DNA of 8,067 nucleotides, taken from DALYDK01 sp031973215. GTDB taxonomy: Bacteria; Patescibacteriota; Saccharimonadia; Saccharimonadales; CAIOMD01. Shown here one piece after another: positions 1-5,154 of this stretch; position 1 is the stretch's first letter, and each line of letters begins with the position of its first letter. Location: NCBI GenBank assembly GCA_031973215.1, contig DALYDK010000011.1, forward strand, positions 1 through 8,067. Reading direction: 5' to 3'. A program made the translations under genes and the position numbers. The notes beneath the pieces were generated by a model that saw nothing but the letters and a program-made list of their open reading frames with translations, was not told where the DNA came from and did no database searches.

Positions 1-33
1 AGGTCTATCCTGTAAGTATTTTTTAAGTTCCAT
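1..33 (-). CDS. 5' end of an unidentified gene running off the window
   Basis: On the minus strand an ATG at 33-31 opens a frame reading MELKKYLQDRP and remains open to the window edge. Only 11 codons are visible, so no family can be named. A TAAAAT hexamer lies about 9 nt upstream of the ATG and no Shine-Dalgarno sequence is seen, which would fit a near-leaderless transcript. The gene would lie downstream of, and in the same direction as, the TrmB-family gene, about 156 bp away. That spacer (34-189) holds only an AT-rich hairpin near 92-118 (CTTAATA/TATTAAG), too weak to call a terminator. The call rests on the open frame and position alone. Confidence 0.35.
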   Translation of the reverse strand, partial: MELKKYLQDRP

Positions 34-189
34 AAGAAGTATTTTACTATTTTTACGACAATAATAATAGGAGATCCGAAAAATTTATTTCCTTAATAGC
101 TGAATAATATTTATTAAGAAGACTATGTGGTGCACTCTCACAAATTAACCAATTATTCCTAAAGTTTATGTAACTTTACAGAGTGTGTA

Positions 190-951
190 TTAACGTATTT
201 TATAGCTATTATCGTTTTCTGCCTTTTCCCATAATTGCTCGAAAAGTAAACGCATAACACCAGTAATATGTACATTTGTTAGTACAGTAACATTCAAGGA
301 TGGCTCATAGACAGTAAAGGCAGTGTTATTTTCATAAATAGCAACATCACTCCTAAACGGCACACTCCCTAGAAAGCGTACAATAATACCCATTTCAGAA
401 AAATTCTTGATAATTTCGTCATTTCGATTCCCGTTGTGAAATAATGCTCGCGTCAAGATTCCGTTTTTATTACGCTGGTGAATTAGCTGACGAAAACTCG
501 CTAGAGTTTCTTGATCAAGAGGTACATCGTCACTGGCGAATAGTAGAATCTCAGTTCTTGAATGCGCCATGTCTTTTAGTAGCAGTTCTAAACCATCCCT
601 GTTTGCCATATGGAAAACGCCAGGTTTATCTAGTGAAAGCGAATGCTGAGCGCGAAAAACAGGCATTAATGCAGAAAGCGAAGCTGATACTTGTTTCAGT
701 TCAGTTTGCTTATTATTTAGAATTACTTGCAAATTCTGTGGCGCCAAGGCAGTAAATGACTTCACCGGACTATCATCTGATGATATAAGCTGATATTCAG
801 TAAGCCTGTCTAATAATCTGTATATATTGGTTCTTTGAATACCTGTCTCTTTCGCTAGTTGATGAGCAGTTTTGTTAGGGTTTTTAAGCAAATATAAATA
901 TAACTTTGCTTCGTTGTTAGCTAAGCCAAGTTTTTGAAGTATCTCTTCCAT
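190..951 (-). CDS. TrmB-family transcriptional regulator
   Basis: A 253-residue protein. Residues 1-70 form a winged helix-turn-helix of the TrmB type: LGLANNEAKLYLYLL, then AHQLAKETGIQRTNIYRLLDR, then a wing around residues 52-68. A short coiled linker (about 72-100) follows. The C-terminal part (about 110-248) matches the PLD-like effector half of TrmB proteins, with EILLFASDD near 134-142 and a closing FEQLWEKA. In characterised TrmB members the C-terminal half senses sugars or other metabolites and the N-terminal half binds operator DNA; the ligand here cannot be told. The gene is divergent from the unknown pair at 1091-2412, so autoregulation and control of that pair are both plausible. 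The start at 951 fits the domain start. There is no Shine-Dalgarno, and TATTAT-like hexamers lie about 7 nt upstream, suggesting a leaderless or near-leaderless mRNA. Confidence 0.85.
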   Translation of the reverse strand: MEEILQKLGLANNEAKLYLYLLKNPNKTAHQLAKETGIQRTNIYRLLDRLTEYQLISSDDSPVKSFTALAPQNLQVILNNKQTELKQVSASLSALMPVFRAQHSLSLDKPGVFHMANRDGLELLLKDMAHSRTEILLFASDDVPLDQETLASFRQLIHQRNKNGILTRALFHNGNRNDEIIKNFSEMGIIVRFLGSVPFRSDVAIYENNTAFTVYEPSLNVTVLTNVHITGVMRLLFEQLWEKAENDNSYKIR

Positions 952-952
952 A

Positions 953-988
953 AATAATATAATACCAAATTTTGTCAGTTATATTATT
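953..988. promoter_or_regulatory. Inverted repeat beside the TrmB-family start, candidate operator
   Basis: Two perfect 10-bp arms, AATAATATAA (953-962) and TTATATTATT (979-988), are separated by 16 bp and begin one base upstream of the regulator's start codon. The repeat overlaps the region where the minus-strand promoter must lie. TrmB-type regulators bind palindromic operators and often regulate themselves, so this is a reasonable operator candidate. The region is very AT-rich, so chance palindromes are more likely than usual. Confidence 0.35.
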
Positions 989-1030
989 ACAAATATTACA
1001 GTTTATTTAATTGAATTGTTATATAGAATA

Positions 1031-1059
1031 TTGACATTTTAATAAAATTATATTATTAT
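1031..1059 (+). promoter_or_regulatory. Sigma70-type promoter of the unknown gene pair
   Basis: A perfect TTGACA (1031-1036) is followed after 17 bp by TATTAT (1054-1059), a five-of-six match to TATAAT. Transcription would start near 1066, giving a leader of about 25 nt that contains the AGAGGAGA ribosome binding site at 1076-1083. It is the best promoter match in the window and drives 1091-2412. Confidence 0.7.
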
Positions 1060-1090
1060 GTGCAAATCTAAATAAAGAGGAGATTTAGTA

Positions 1091-1663
1091 ATGCCATATG
1101 TATCTAGCGTCAAGATACCACCAACAGAAAAAATATCTAGAATGATCGGCGAAACATTTGAATTAGCAAAGGAATATGTATACAACAAAGTCGGGATAAT
1201 CGAACCTTTAGGGAGATTGGCCTGCATAGAGGTACTGAACCCAGATGACCCTGAGGGTACGCAGATTTTCATATCTGCTAATACAAAAGCAAGCTGTATT
1301 TCAAAACCAAGACATGAGCAATTTATTGTTGAAGAGATATTTATTGTTAGCGAAGGTTTGTATAGTGGTTTAGACAAGAGATATGAATACAGTGAAGCGG
1401 AAATCTATGCAGATCCGGATATTGGATCAAAAACACAAATAGGCCATAGCCTTACAAGATACAAAAATGGAGCAGCCATTAAACAACACTTCCAAGTACC
1501 TGGAGCTTATAATGGTGATACATATTACGGGTCGGAACGCCGAATGCGGTATATGCAAGAAACTGGAAACGTTTATTTTCACAAAGGTGCTGATAAAAAT
1601 TATAAAATACGAACCTTAAACATACTCTGTGCGATACAAAATAGGATAAAGGGAGGTTTATAG
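1091..1663 (+). CDS. Hypothetical protein, first gene of a coupled pair
   Basis: A 190-residue protein I do not recognise. It has no signal peptide or membrane segment and looks like a soluble mixed alpha/beta protein. Residues 12-32 look helical. Residues 36-90 alternate short hydrophobic strands (GRLACIEVL, TQIFISA, QFIVEEIFIVSEG). The C-terminal third is rich in Tyr, Gly and Arg (GAYNGDTYYGSERRMRYM near 138-155) and has one His-Lys pair (FHKG). There are only two cysteines in the first 70 residues and no obvious catalytic motif. The start is well supported: AGAGGAGA at 1076-1083 lies 7 nt before the ATG, behind a strong promoter. Its stop TAG shares its last base with the GTG start of the next gene, so the two are translated together. 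Base composition does not clearly differ from the neighbours. It could belong to a defence, toxin-immunity or surface-associated pair, but nothing in the sequence proves that. Confidence 0.75.
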   Translation: MPYVSSVKIPPTEKISRMIGETFELAKEYVYNKVGIIEPLGRLACIEVLNPDDPEGTQIFISANTKASCISKPRHEQFIVEEIFIVSEGLYSGLDKRYEYSEAEIYADPDIGSKTQIGHSLTRYKNGAAIKQHFQVPGAYNGDTYYGSERRMRYMQETGNVYFHKGADKNYKIRTLNILCAIQNRIKGGL

Positions 1664-2412
1664 TGCGTGAATACTTAACAAAAATATCCGCTCTTTCTGA
1701 ACAGCAAAACGAATGGATGTTTGACGGCCCAGAAGAATACTTAGAAATAAATTCAGCTGAAGATAGCTTATCTTACACAGATGTCAAAGATTGGTTACTG
1801 AACCCAGAATCGTACTTAAGCCCAGAACAGCCACTTGATGGCTTTTGTATTGAAGAAATATATGCCATCCTTGATGATGCTAACAAAGAATCAGACATTG
1901 TTAGGGGCCGCGGCGTAGCGTCAGTAATATTATGGTCACTAATGCATGAAAAACATCTTATCAAAGACCCCTCTCTACCAATAAAAGCCGCTATTCGTCT
2001 AGCAATAAACTCACCTGCTGACTATCCTTTCTTAGAGCTACAGGATAGCTTATGTAGCAATGAAAATAAAATGGATGAAAGTCTAGCCAAGAATATAATT
2101 GAATCAATTATATATGATGGCATTTACGGAATTTGGCCTGATGGAGAATTTTATAATTATTTCAAAAAAAGCAAAACATTTTATCCAACTCCAAAAAATT
2201 TGGGTTCAGCAATAATATCATTAGCTGAACCAGAATGGATAGATACATTGCAGGACTCAGAATTATTTAGAAAATGTTTAGATCAATACTTTTCATATTT
2301 TGAAACAATACATGCTGAAGCCGTATCAAATAAATACAAATTAGACTCTATAGCTAACATTTCTCAGCAGTCCCTAGATAAACTACAGCGATACTTGGCC
2401 GTCAACAAGTAA
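1663..2412 (+). CDS. Hypothetical acidic protein, second gene of a coupled pair
   Basis: A 249-residue protein starting at GTG 1663. GGGAGG at 1651-1656 is an almost ideal ribosome binding site 6 nt upstream, placed inside the end of the previous gene, and the G of GTG is also the last base of that gene's TAG. The protein is acidic and mostly helical, with no signal peptide or transmembrane segment. Helical stretches include residues 64-80 (CIEEIYAILDDANKESD), about 84-100, and the amphipathic C terminus (about 205-249). The middle has a Pro/Tyr/Phe-rich loop around 155-180. No enzyme motif is visible. The 1-bp overlap with its partner implies obligate co-expression and perhaps a physical complex, as in immunity or antitoxin pairs. 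That is inference; the function is unknown. Confidence 0.75.
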   Translation: MREYLTKISALSEQQNEWMFDGPEEYLEINSAEDSLSYTDVKDWLLNPESYLSPEQPLDGFCIEEIYAILDDANKESDIVRGRGVASVILWSLMHEKHLIKDPSLPIKAAIRLAINSPADYPFLELQDSLCSNENKMDESLAKNIIESIIYDGIYGIWPDGEFYNYFKKSKTFYPTPKNLGSAIISLAEPEWIDTLQDSELFRKCLDQYFSYFETIHAEAVSNKYKLDSIANISQQSLDKLQRYLAVNK

Positions 2413-2522
2413 AAAAATCATTAAAACTACCAAGCCTCTGAGCAATAACACCACAATCTGAACATTTTTGTTTCACGGCTATAGATATCGAAGATAGAAA
2501 GCTATTGAAGGCTATATTAGGT

Positions 2523-2597
2523 TGGTGCGGGTAGAGAGAGTCGAACTCTCGTTTCATCCTTGGGAAGGATACATAATAGCCGTTATACGATACCCGC
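2523..2597 (-). tRNA. tRNA-Gly (anticodon CCC)
   Basis: Read on the minus strand, the acceptor strands GCGGGTA and TACCCGC pair perfectly. They are followed by discriminator A and an encoded CCA. The anticodon stem TATCC/GGATG encloses loop TTCCCAA, giving anticodon CCC. The T arm GAGAG-TTCGACT-CTCTC is perfect, and the short D arm (GTAT...ATTA) is of the kind seen in bacterial tRNA-Gly(TCC). It lies 7 bp downstream of tRNA-Thr, so the two are almost certainly one transcript. No clear terminator follows on the minus strand before the convergent gene end at 2412. Confidence 0.95.
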
Positions 2598-2604
2598 ATA
2601 AAAT

Positions 2605-2681
2605 TGGAGCCACCTTGGGGATTCGAACCCCAGACCCCCGCTTTACGAAAGCGATGCTCTAGCCAACTGAGCTAAGGTGGC
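2605..2681 (-). tRNA. tRNA-Thr (anticodon CGT)
   Basis: On the minus strand the acceptor GCCACCT/AGGTGGC is perfect. The D arm GCTC...GAGC, the anticodon stem TCGCT with loop TTCGTAA (anticodon CGT), and the T arm TGGGG-TTCGAAT-CCCCA are all intact. Discriminator T and CCA are encoded. It is the first gene of a Thr-Gly tRNA pair. A small inverted repeat, TACTAT-CTTA-ATAGTA, sits just upstream of the 5' end. Confidence 0.97.
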
Positions 2682-2825
2682 AATACTATTAAGATAGTAA
2701 TAATAATAACACTTAATTACAAACCACTGCGATACGTGCTCGATATAAATATCTGCGCCCCGAATCTTGCTTAGATCGGCGCCCCTGACAGGCCCTGCCG
2801 GTTCAAATATTATATAAATCTACCC

Positions 2826-2862
2826 AAATTAAAAACCCCAGGCAAGCTGGGATATTTAATTT
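2826..2862 (-). terminator. Intrinsic terminator of tRNA-Asp
   Basis: Immediately after the tRNA-Asp CCA, the minus strand forms a hairpin with GC core CCCAG-CTTGC-CTGGG flanked by AAATTAAA/TTTAATTT. The falling strand reads GGTTTTTAATTT. It separates tRNA-Asp from the Thr-Gly tRNA pair downstream. Confidence 0.75.
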
Positions 2863-2938
2863 GGCGGGCCCGACCGGATTTGAACCGGCGATCTCCTCCG
2901 TGACAGGGAGGCATGTTAGGCCACTACACCACGAGCCC
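2862..2938 (-). tRNA. tRNA-Asp (anticodon GTC)
   Basis: On the minus strand the acceptor strands GGGCTCG and CGGGCCC pair with one G-U. The anticodon stem CCTCC/GGAGG encloses CTGTCAC (anticodon GTC), and the T arm is GCCGG-TTCAAAT-CCGGT. Discriminator G, an aspartate identity base, and CCA are encoded. It lies 61 bp downstream of the SurA/PpiC-like gene on the same strand. Its own promoter is not obvious, so it may partly be read from that operon. A small TTGCC/GGCAA hairpin at 2975-2989 in between lacks a U tract. Confidence 0.97.
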
Positions 2939-2999
2939 CTAACATTTTTAACAAATGTAATCTTACTACAAATGTTGCCTGTAGGGCAAATAATTATAT

Positions 3000-4076
3000 C
3001 TAGTTTACCTTTATGTATACTCGAGCTTTTTGTTGATCTTTATAATCATTCAGGTATGAATCAAGATCTTTATAGGCAAAAAAGATGCGTGCCGCTTTTA
3101 CTTTATCGCCTTCTGTGCCAAGATTTTTAATAATTTCTAAACCATAACCTAGGTCAATAACCTCCGAGACTTCTCCTGGCTTTAAGTTAAATAATACTTC
3201 TGCAGTTTGAGGAGGAATGTTCCTATCGCTCTTACTTACCAGGAAACCAAGTTCCCCGCCCTTGTCCTTTGTTGTCTCGTCATCCGAATATTCCTTAGCG
3301 GCTGCGGCAAAATCTTTGCCGTTTTTAATTTCTGCTTTGGCCTTGTCTGCCCTTTCCCTGACCTGAGGGTCAATTGCTTGCACCACTTTGTTCTTTAAAA
3401 TCTCATTATTAATACTTCGCCTAAAATCATTTATCGTCCAACCCCAAAAATCCCTTAAAACATCTTCGAACACTTGGCTATCACCACCAAGGCGGTTTTG
3501 TGAACGAAGCAGTTCAATTTGCTTGTCAATTTCAGCTGAAGATACAGTTATGCCTTTCTCTTTGGCAATTTTCTTAATATAAGTTTCATTAATAACTTGA
3601 TCTAAAGCTCTTTTTTTCTGTTCCTTTAGCTGGTCTTGGCCAGATTGGCTACTAAAATCTAGTTCTTGCTGATTTTCAAAGTAATGAATATAGTGCCTAA
3701 GTTCAAACAAATAATCTTCATAAGATACAAACGAACCGCCAACCCTTGCTATTGGTAGTGGCAGAATTTTGGTAACCTGATAAGTAAATTTGCTGGTATC
3801 TTGAAATTTATAAAGACTAAGTAGTATATAGCTCATAAACCCAACAAATAAAGCAACAAAAATACTGACAGATATAATTACAATTTTATGTCTTGAATGC
3901 TTAAGTGGGTATACAAACTTCTTAGCACCACCTAGAACCTCTTCTCTGTGTTCATGAATATTTTCAGTTGTTATTCTTGGAATAGGCTCAGAAGCTATAT
4001 CTTTATTCTTTTTTTTATTGAAACTTGGCCGCCAAAAACGACCTGCCTTTTTGGGCTTTGAATCTTTATTACTCAT
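3000..4076 (-). CDS. Membrane-anchored SurA/PpiC-like foldase
   Basis: A 358-residue protein. Residues 1-62 are a basic cytoplasmic tail (many Lys/Arg), and 64-90 form one transmembrane helix, giving an N-in/C-out anchor. Residues 107-235 resemble the SurA N-terminal chaperone region: RVGGSFVSYEDYLFELRHY, then repeated charged helices. Residues about 240-336 are a parvulin-type (PpiC) domain: KNGKDFAAAAKEYSDDE, KGGELGFL, FNLKPGEVSEVIDLGYGLEII. Extracytoplasmic SurA/PrsA proteins fold exported proteins. Two details are odd. The usual first parvulin strand with its histidine is not in front of the domain; a similar strand (VKAARIFFAYKDL) follows it. The GYHII histidine is Glu314. Prolyl isomerase activity may therefore be lost, leaving a chaperone. 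Its ATG lies inside the end of the PH-domain gene (8-bp overlap, GATGAGTAA), so the two are translationally coupled. Confidence 0.85.
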   Translation of the reverse strand: MSNKDSKPKKAGRFWRPSFNKKKNKDIASEPIPRITTENIHEHREEVLGGAKKFVYPLKHSRHKIVIISVSIFVALFVGFMSYILLSLYKFQDTSKFTYQVTKILPLPIARVGGSFVSYEDYLFELRHYIHYFENQQELDFSSQSGQDQLKEQKKRALDQVINETYIKKIAKEKGITVSSAEIDKQIELLRSQNRLGGDSQVFEDVLRDFWGWTINDFRRSINNEILKNKVVQAIDPQVRERADKAKAEIKNGKDFAAAAKEYSDDETTKDKGGELGFLVSKSDRNIPPQTAEVLFNLKPGEVSEVIDLGYGLEIIKNLGTEGDKVKAARIFFAYKDLDSYLNDYKDQQKARVYIKVN

Positions 4077-4599
4077 CTTGTTGCTCAGGCTGAAAGTTAT
4101 TAGCTTGGGCCTGTGTAAATCCTTGTTCTCTTAATATATGCGACAAATGTTTTTGAATTTTGCGAGGATGGTTTACTTCATGGATAACCAATTCTCCAAC
4201 ATATGTCTGTATTACTATTGTACCAAATCCTAGCAAAGATTCCTGCAAACCCTTAACTTCATAAGATACAATTTGTATTTTATCTAAGCCTATATCAACC
4301 ATGCTTCTCTTCCATAGTCCCTTTTGGCTCATTTGAATTAAGCGCTGATTAGTAACTATATAAACGCTAAAATGCCAACCTATCCATGCCCAGAACATAA
4401 TTACAAAAGCAACCGCAAAGCCAGCCCCAAGACCAATGAAAAACACACTAAAATACGGCCAAACAAGCGAAGGCAGAACGCCAAGCAAAGCAGCAATAGA
4501 CGCAAAAACAATTGCTTTTCTCATAACAACAGGATGCTTTCTAAACAGTAAAAGCATCTCTTCGTCGTCAAATTGTTCTGTAAAATATTTTGTAGCCAT
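4069..4599 (-). CDS. PH-domain (YdbS/bPH2-like) membrane protein
   Basis: A 176-residue protein. After a short acidic N terminus, two hydrophobic helices (about 28-47 and 50-73) form a membrane hairpin. Residues about 77-155 then match the bacterial PH domain seen in YdbS/YdbT proteins, with YIVTNQRLIQMSQKGLWKRS followed by IGLDKIQIVSYEVKGLQESLLGFGTIVIQT and the terminal strand VIHEVNHPRKIQKHL. The Gln-rich tail (162-176) looks disordered. Both N and C termini should be cytoplasmic. The molecular role of this family is poorly known; membrane stress or envelope association has been proposed for relatives. It is the first gene of an overlapping pair with the SurA/PpiC-like gene, which suggests a shared envelope function. 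The ATG at 4599 has no clear Shine-Dalgarno sequence, only an A-rich leader. Confidence 0.85.
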   Translation of the reverse strand: MATKYFTEQFDDEEMLLLFRKHPVVMRKAIVFASIAALLGVLPSLVWPYFSVFFIGLGAGFAVAFVIMFWAWIGWHFSVYIVTNQRLIQMSQKGLWKRSMVDIGLDKIQIVSYEVKGLQESLLGFGTIVIQTYVGELVIHEVNHPRKIQKHLSHILREQGFTQAQANNFQPEQQDE

Positions 4600-4633
4600 T
4601 TTTTTCTTACTAAATTAATCTAATTTTACACCT

Positions 4634-4674
4634 AAACTGTTCAAAATGCAGTACAATATATCTGTTAACAGTTT
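4634..4674. promoter_or_regulatory. Inverted repeat and putative promoter in front of the tRNA-Arg-like array
   Basis: Arms AAACTGTT (4634-4641) and AACAGTTT (4667-4674) are perfect inverted copies, and the right arm ends exactly where the first tRNA-like unit begins. The right arm overlaps a second palindrome, CTGTTAACAG (4662-4671). Between the arms, TACAAT (4652-4657) is a good -10 hexamer for plus-strand transcription starting near 4664. No convincing -35 is seen at 17 bp (TTTACA lies 21 bp upstream). The site also lies between the array and the divergent PH-domain gene. Confidence 0.4.
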
Positions 4675-4833
4675 GGTCCGGTAGTGGTAGTGGATAGAAC
4701 AGTAGCCTTTTCTAGGTGGTTTTAGGGTGAAGATTGCTAGTCGGCAATCTGCAAGGGAGTCAACACTTGAAAACTTGTTTTCAGAGCCGTTGCGACGGGC
4801 CCGCCGAAGGTGGGTCGATTCCCTAATCGAACC
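4675..4833 (+). ncRNA. tRNA-Arg-like structured RNA, unit 1 (degenerate tRNA half)
   Basis: The unit opens with GGTCCGGTAG exactly as tRNA-Arg does and then diverges: the D-stem partner of GAAC is lost and the anticodon arm is reduced to CCT/AGG. GGGTGAA is followed by a 20-nt hairpin (AGATTGC-TAGTCG-GCAATCT), TGCAA, and a second imperfect hairpin (CT-TGAAAA-CTTG-TTTTCA-G-AG, outer GTC..AAC/GTT..GAC). The GCCCGCC-GAA-GGTGGGT hairpin follows, then a T-loop-like GGG-TCGATT-CCC. The 3' segment TCGAACC can pair with the 5' GGTCCGG, with one mismatch and one G-U. The RNA ends are not known. Pairing that relies on G-U on the plus strand supports plus-strand transcription. I do not recognise a named RNA family. 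Function is unknown. Confidence 0.5.
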
Positions 4834-5092
4834 GCACTCTGTTAAAATCATTATTATGGTCCGGTAGTTCAATGGATAGAACACCACCGTCCTAAGGTGG
4901 GTGTTGGGGTGAAACCAGCAAGTCTGCTGGTTGCAAGACGACCTTCACTTGAAAGCTCTGATTTCAAAGCAGAAGTCGTGGGCCCGCCGAAGGTGGGTCG
5001 ATTCCCTAATCGAACCTCACTCTGTTAAAATCATTATTATGGTCCGGTAGTTCAATGGATAGAACACCACCGTCCTAAGGTGGGTGTTGGGG
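4797..5092 (+). repeat. 113-bp direct repeat (4797-4909 and 4980-5092)
   Basis: The two copies are 183 bp apart and differ at one base (G4834 versus T5017). Each copy joins the 3' end of one tRNA-like unit (from GGGCCCGCC) to the first 52 nt of the next tRNA-Arg sequence (through GTGTTGGGG). The 70 bp between the copies (4910-4979) is the unique core of unit 2. The corresponding core of unit 1 is 4727-4796. The high identity of the repeats beside strongly different cores suggests recent duplication or gene conversion of the flanks. Confidence 0.9.
4858..5016 (+). ncRNA. tRNA-Arg-like structured RNA, unit 2 (intact tRNA 5' part)
   Basis: Positions 4858-4909 are identical to the first 52 nt of the intact tRNA-Arg(CCT) at 5041, including the D arm, the CCT anticodon arm and the variable loop. 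Where the T stem should follow, the sequence departs into GTGAA and a core with hairpin AACCAGC-AAGTCT-GCTGGTT, TGCAA, and a second hairpin (ACGAC.TTC/GAAGTCGT enclosing CT-TGAAA...TTTCA-A-AG). The core has the geometry of unit 1 with different bases. The end repeats the GCCCGCC-GAA-GGTGGGT hairpin, the T-loop-like GGG-TCGATT-CCC and TCGAACC, which can close an acceptor-like stem with GGTCCGG. It cannot mature as a normal tRNA because CCGGATC-ACCA is missing. Role unknown. Confidence 0.55.
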
Positions 5093-5116
5093 GTTCGATT
5101 CCCTCCCGGATCACCA
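5041..5116 (+). tRNA. tRNA-Arg (anticodon CCT)
   Basis: A complete 76-nt tRNA. Its parts are acceptor GGTCCGG/CCGGATC (one G-U), D arm GTTC-AATGGATA-GAAC carrying the A20-type arginine identity base, anticodon arm CCACC-GTCCTAA-GGTGG (anticodon CCT, reads AGG), 5-nt variable loop, T arm GGGGG-TTCGATT-CCCTC, discriminator A and encoded CCA. It is the last member of a tandem series with period 183 bp whose two upstream members lack a normal 3' half. No separate promoter is obvious; AT-rich TTAAAATCATTATTAT lies directly upstream, so it may be cleaved from a longer transcript. Its CACCA end is drawn into a long downstream hairpin. Confidence 0.95.
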
Positions 5117-5154
5117 TCAAGAAAATCACCTTTATGGTGGTTTTTTTGATGGTG
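5112..5154 (+). terminator. Long hairpin terminator at the tRNA-Arg 3' end
   Basis: The inner stem AAAATCACC/GGTGGTTTT (5122-5130 with 5136-5144, loop TTTAT) followed by seven Ts (5141-5147) is a normal intrinsic terminator. The pairing continues outward: CACCATCAAG (5112-5121) pairs with TTTGATGGTG (5145-5154), giving 19 consecutive pairs with two G-U. The outer stem includes the tRNA CACCA end, so any read-through transcript could hide the tRNA 3' end from processing or charging. Confidence 0.7.

Noticed and set aside
444..755. A 103-residue plus-strand open frame inside the TrmB-family gene
   Set aside because: It is antisense to a well-supported coding sequence and has no recognisable domain.
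2861..3130. Plus-strand open frame over tRNA-Asp and the end of the foldase gene
   Set aside because: It begins with MAGPTGFEPAISSVTGRH, a familiar false translation of tRNA-Asp antisense sequence.
4675..4833. Bacterial Y RNA, RNase P RNA, 6S RNA or tmRNA
   Set aside because: GGTCCGGTAGTGG in unit 1 recalls Y RNA, and GGGTGAA recalls RNase P RNA. The partner strand of the Y stem, the RNase P core sequences, a 6S-type rod and a tmRNA tag frame are all absent. The 5' match is explained by similarity to tRNA-Arg.
4615..4887. A 90-residue minus-strand open frame across the tRNA-like units
   Set aside because: It runs antisense through structured RNA repeats, has no ribosome binding site, and has low-complexity, implausible protein sequence.
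4675..5092. CRISPR-like array (conserved repeat, variable core)
   Set aside because: Repeats of 113 bp with 70-bp cores do not fit CRISPR sizes, the cores share structure with each other, and no cas gene is present.
4858..5116. A group I intron in tRNA-Arg(CCT), as known in some bacteria
   Set aside because: The anticodon loop, the usual insertion site, is uninterrupted in unit 2. The insert is only about 100 nt, and I see none of the conserved P3-P7 core elements. The tRNA 3' half with CCGGATC-ACCA does not follow the insert in unit 2 except as a whole separate tRNA.
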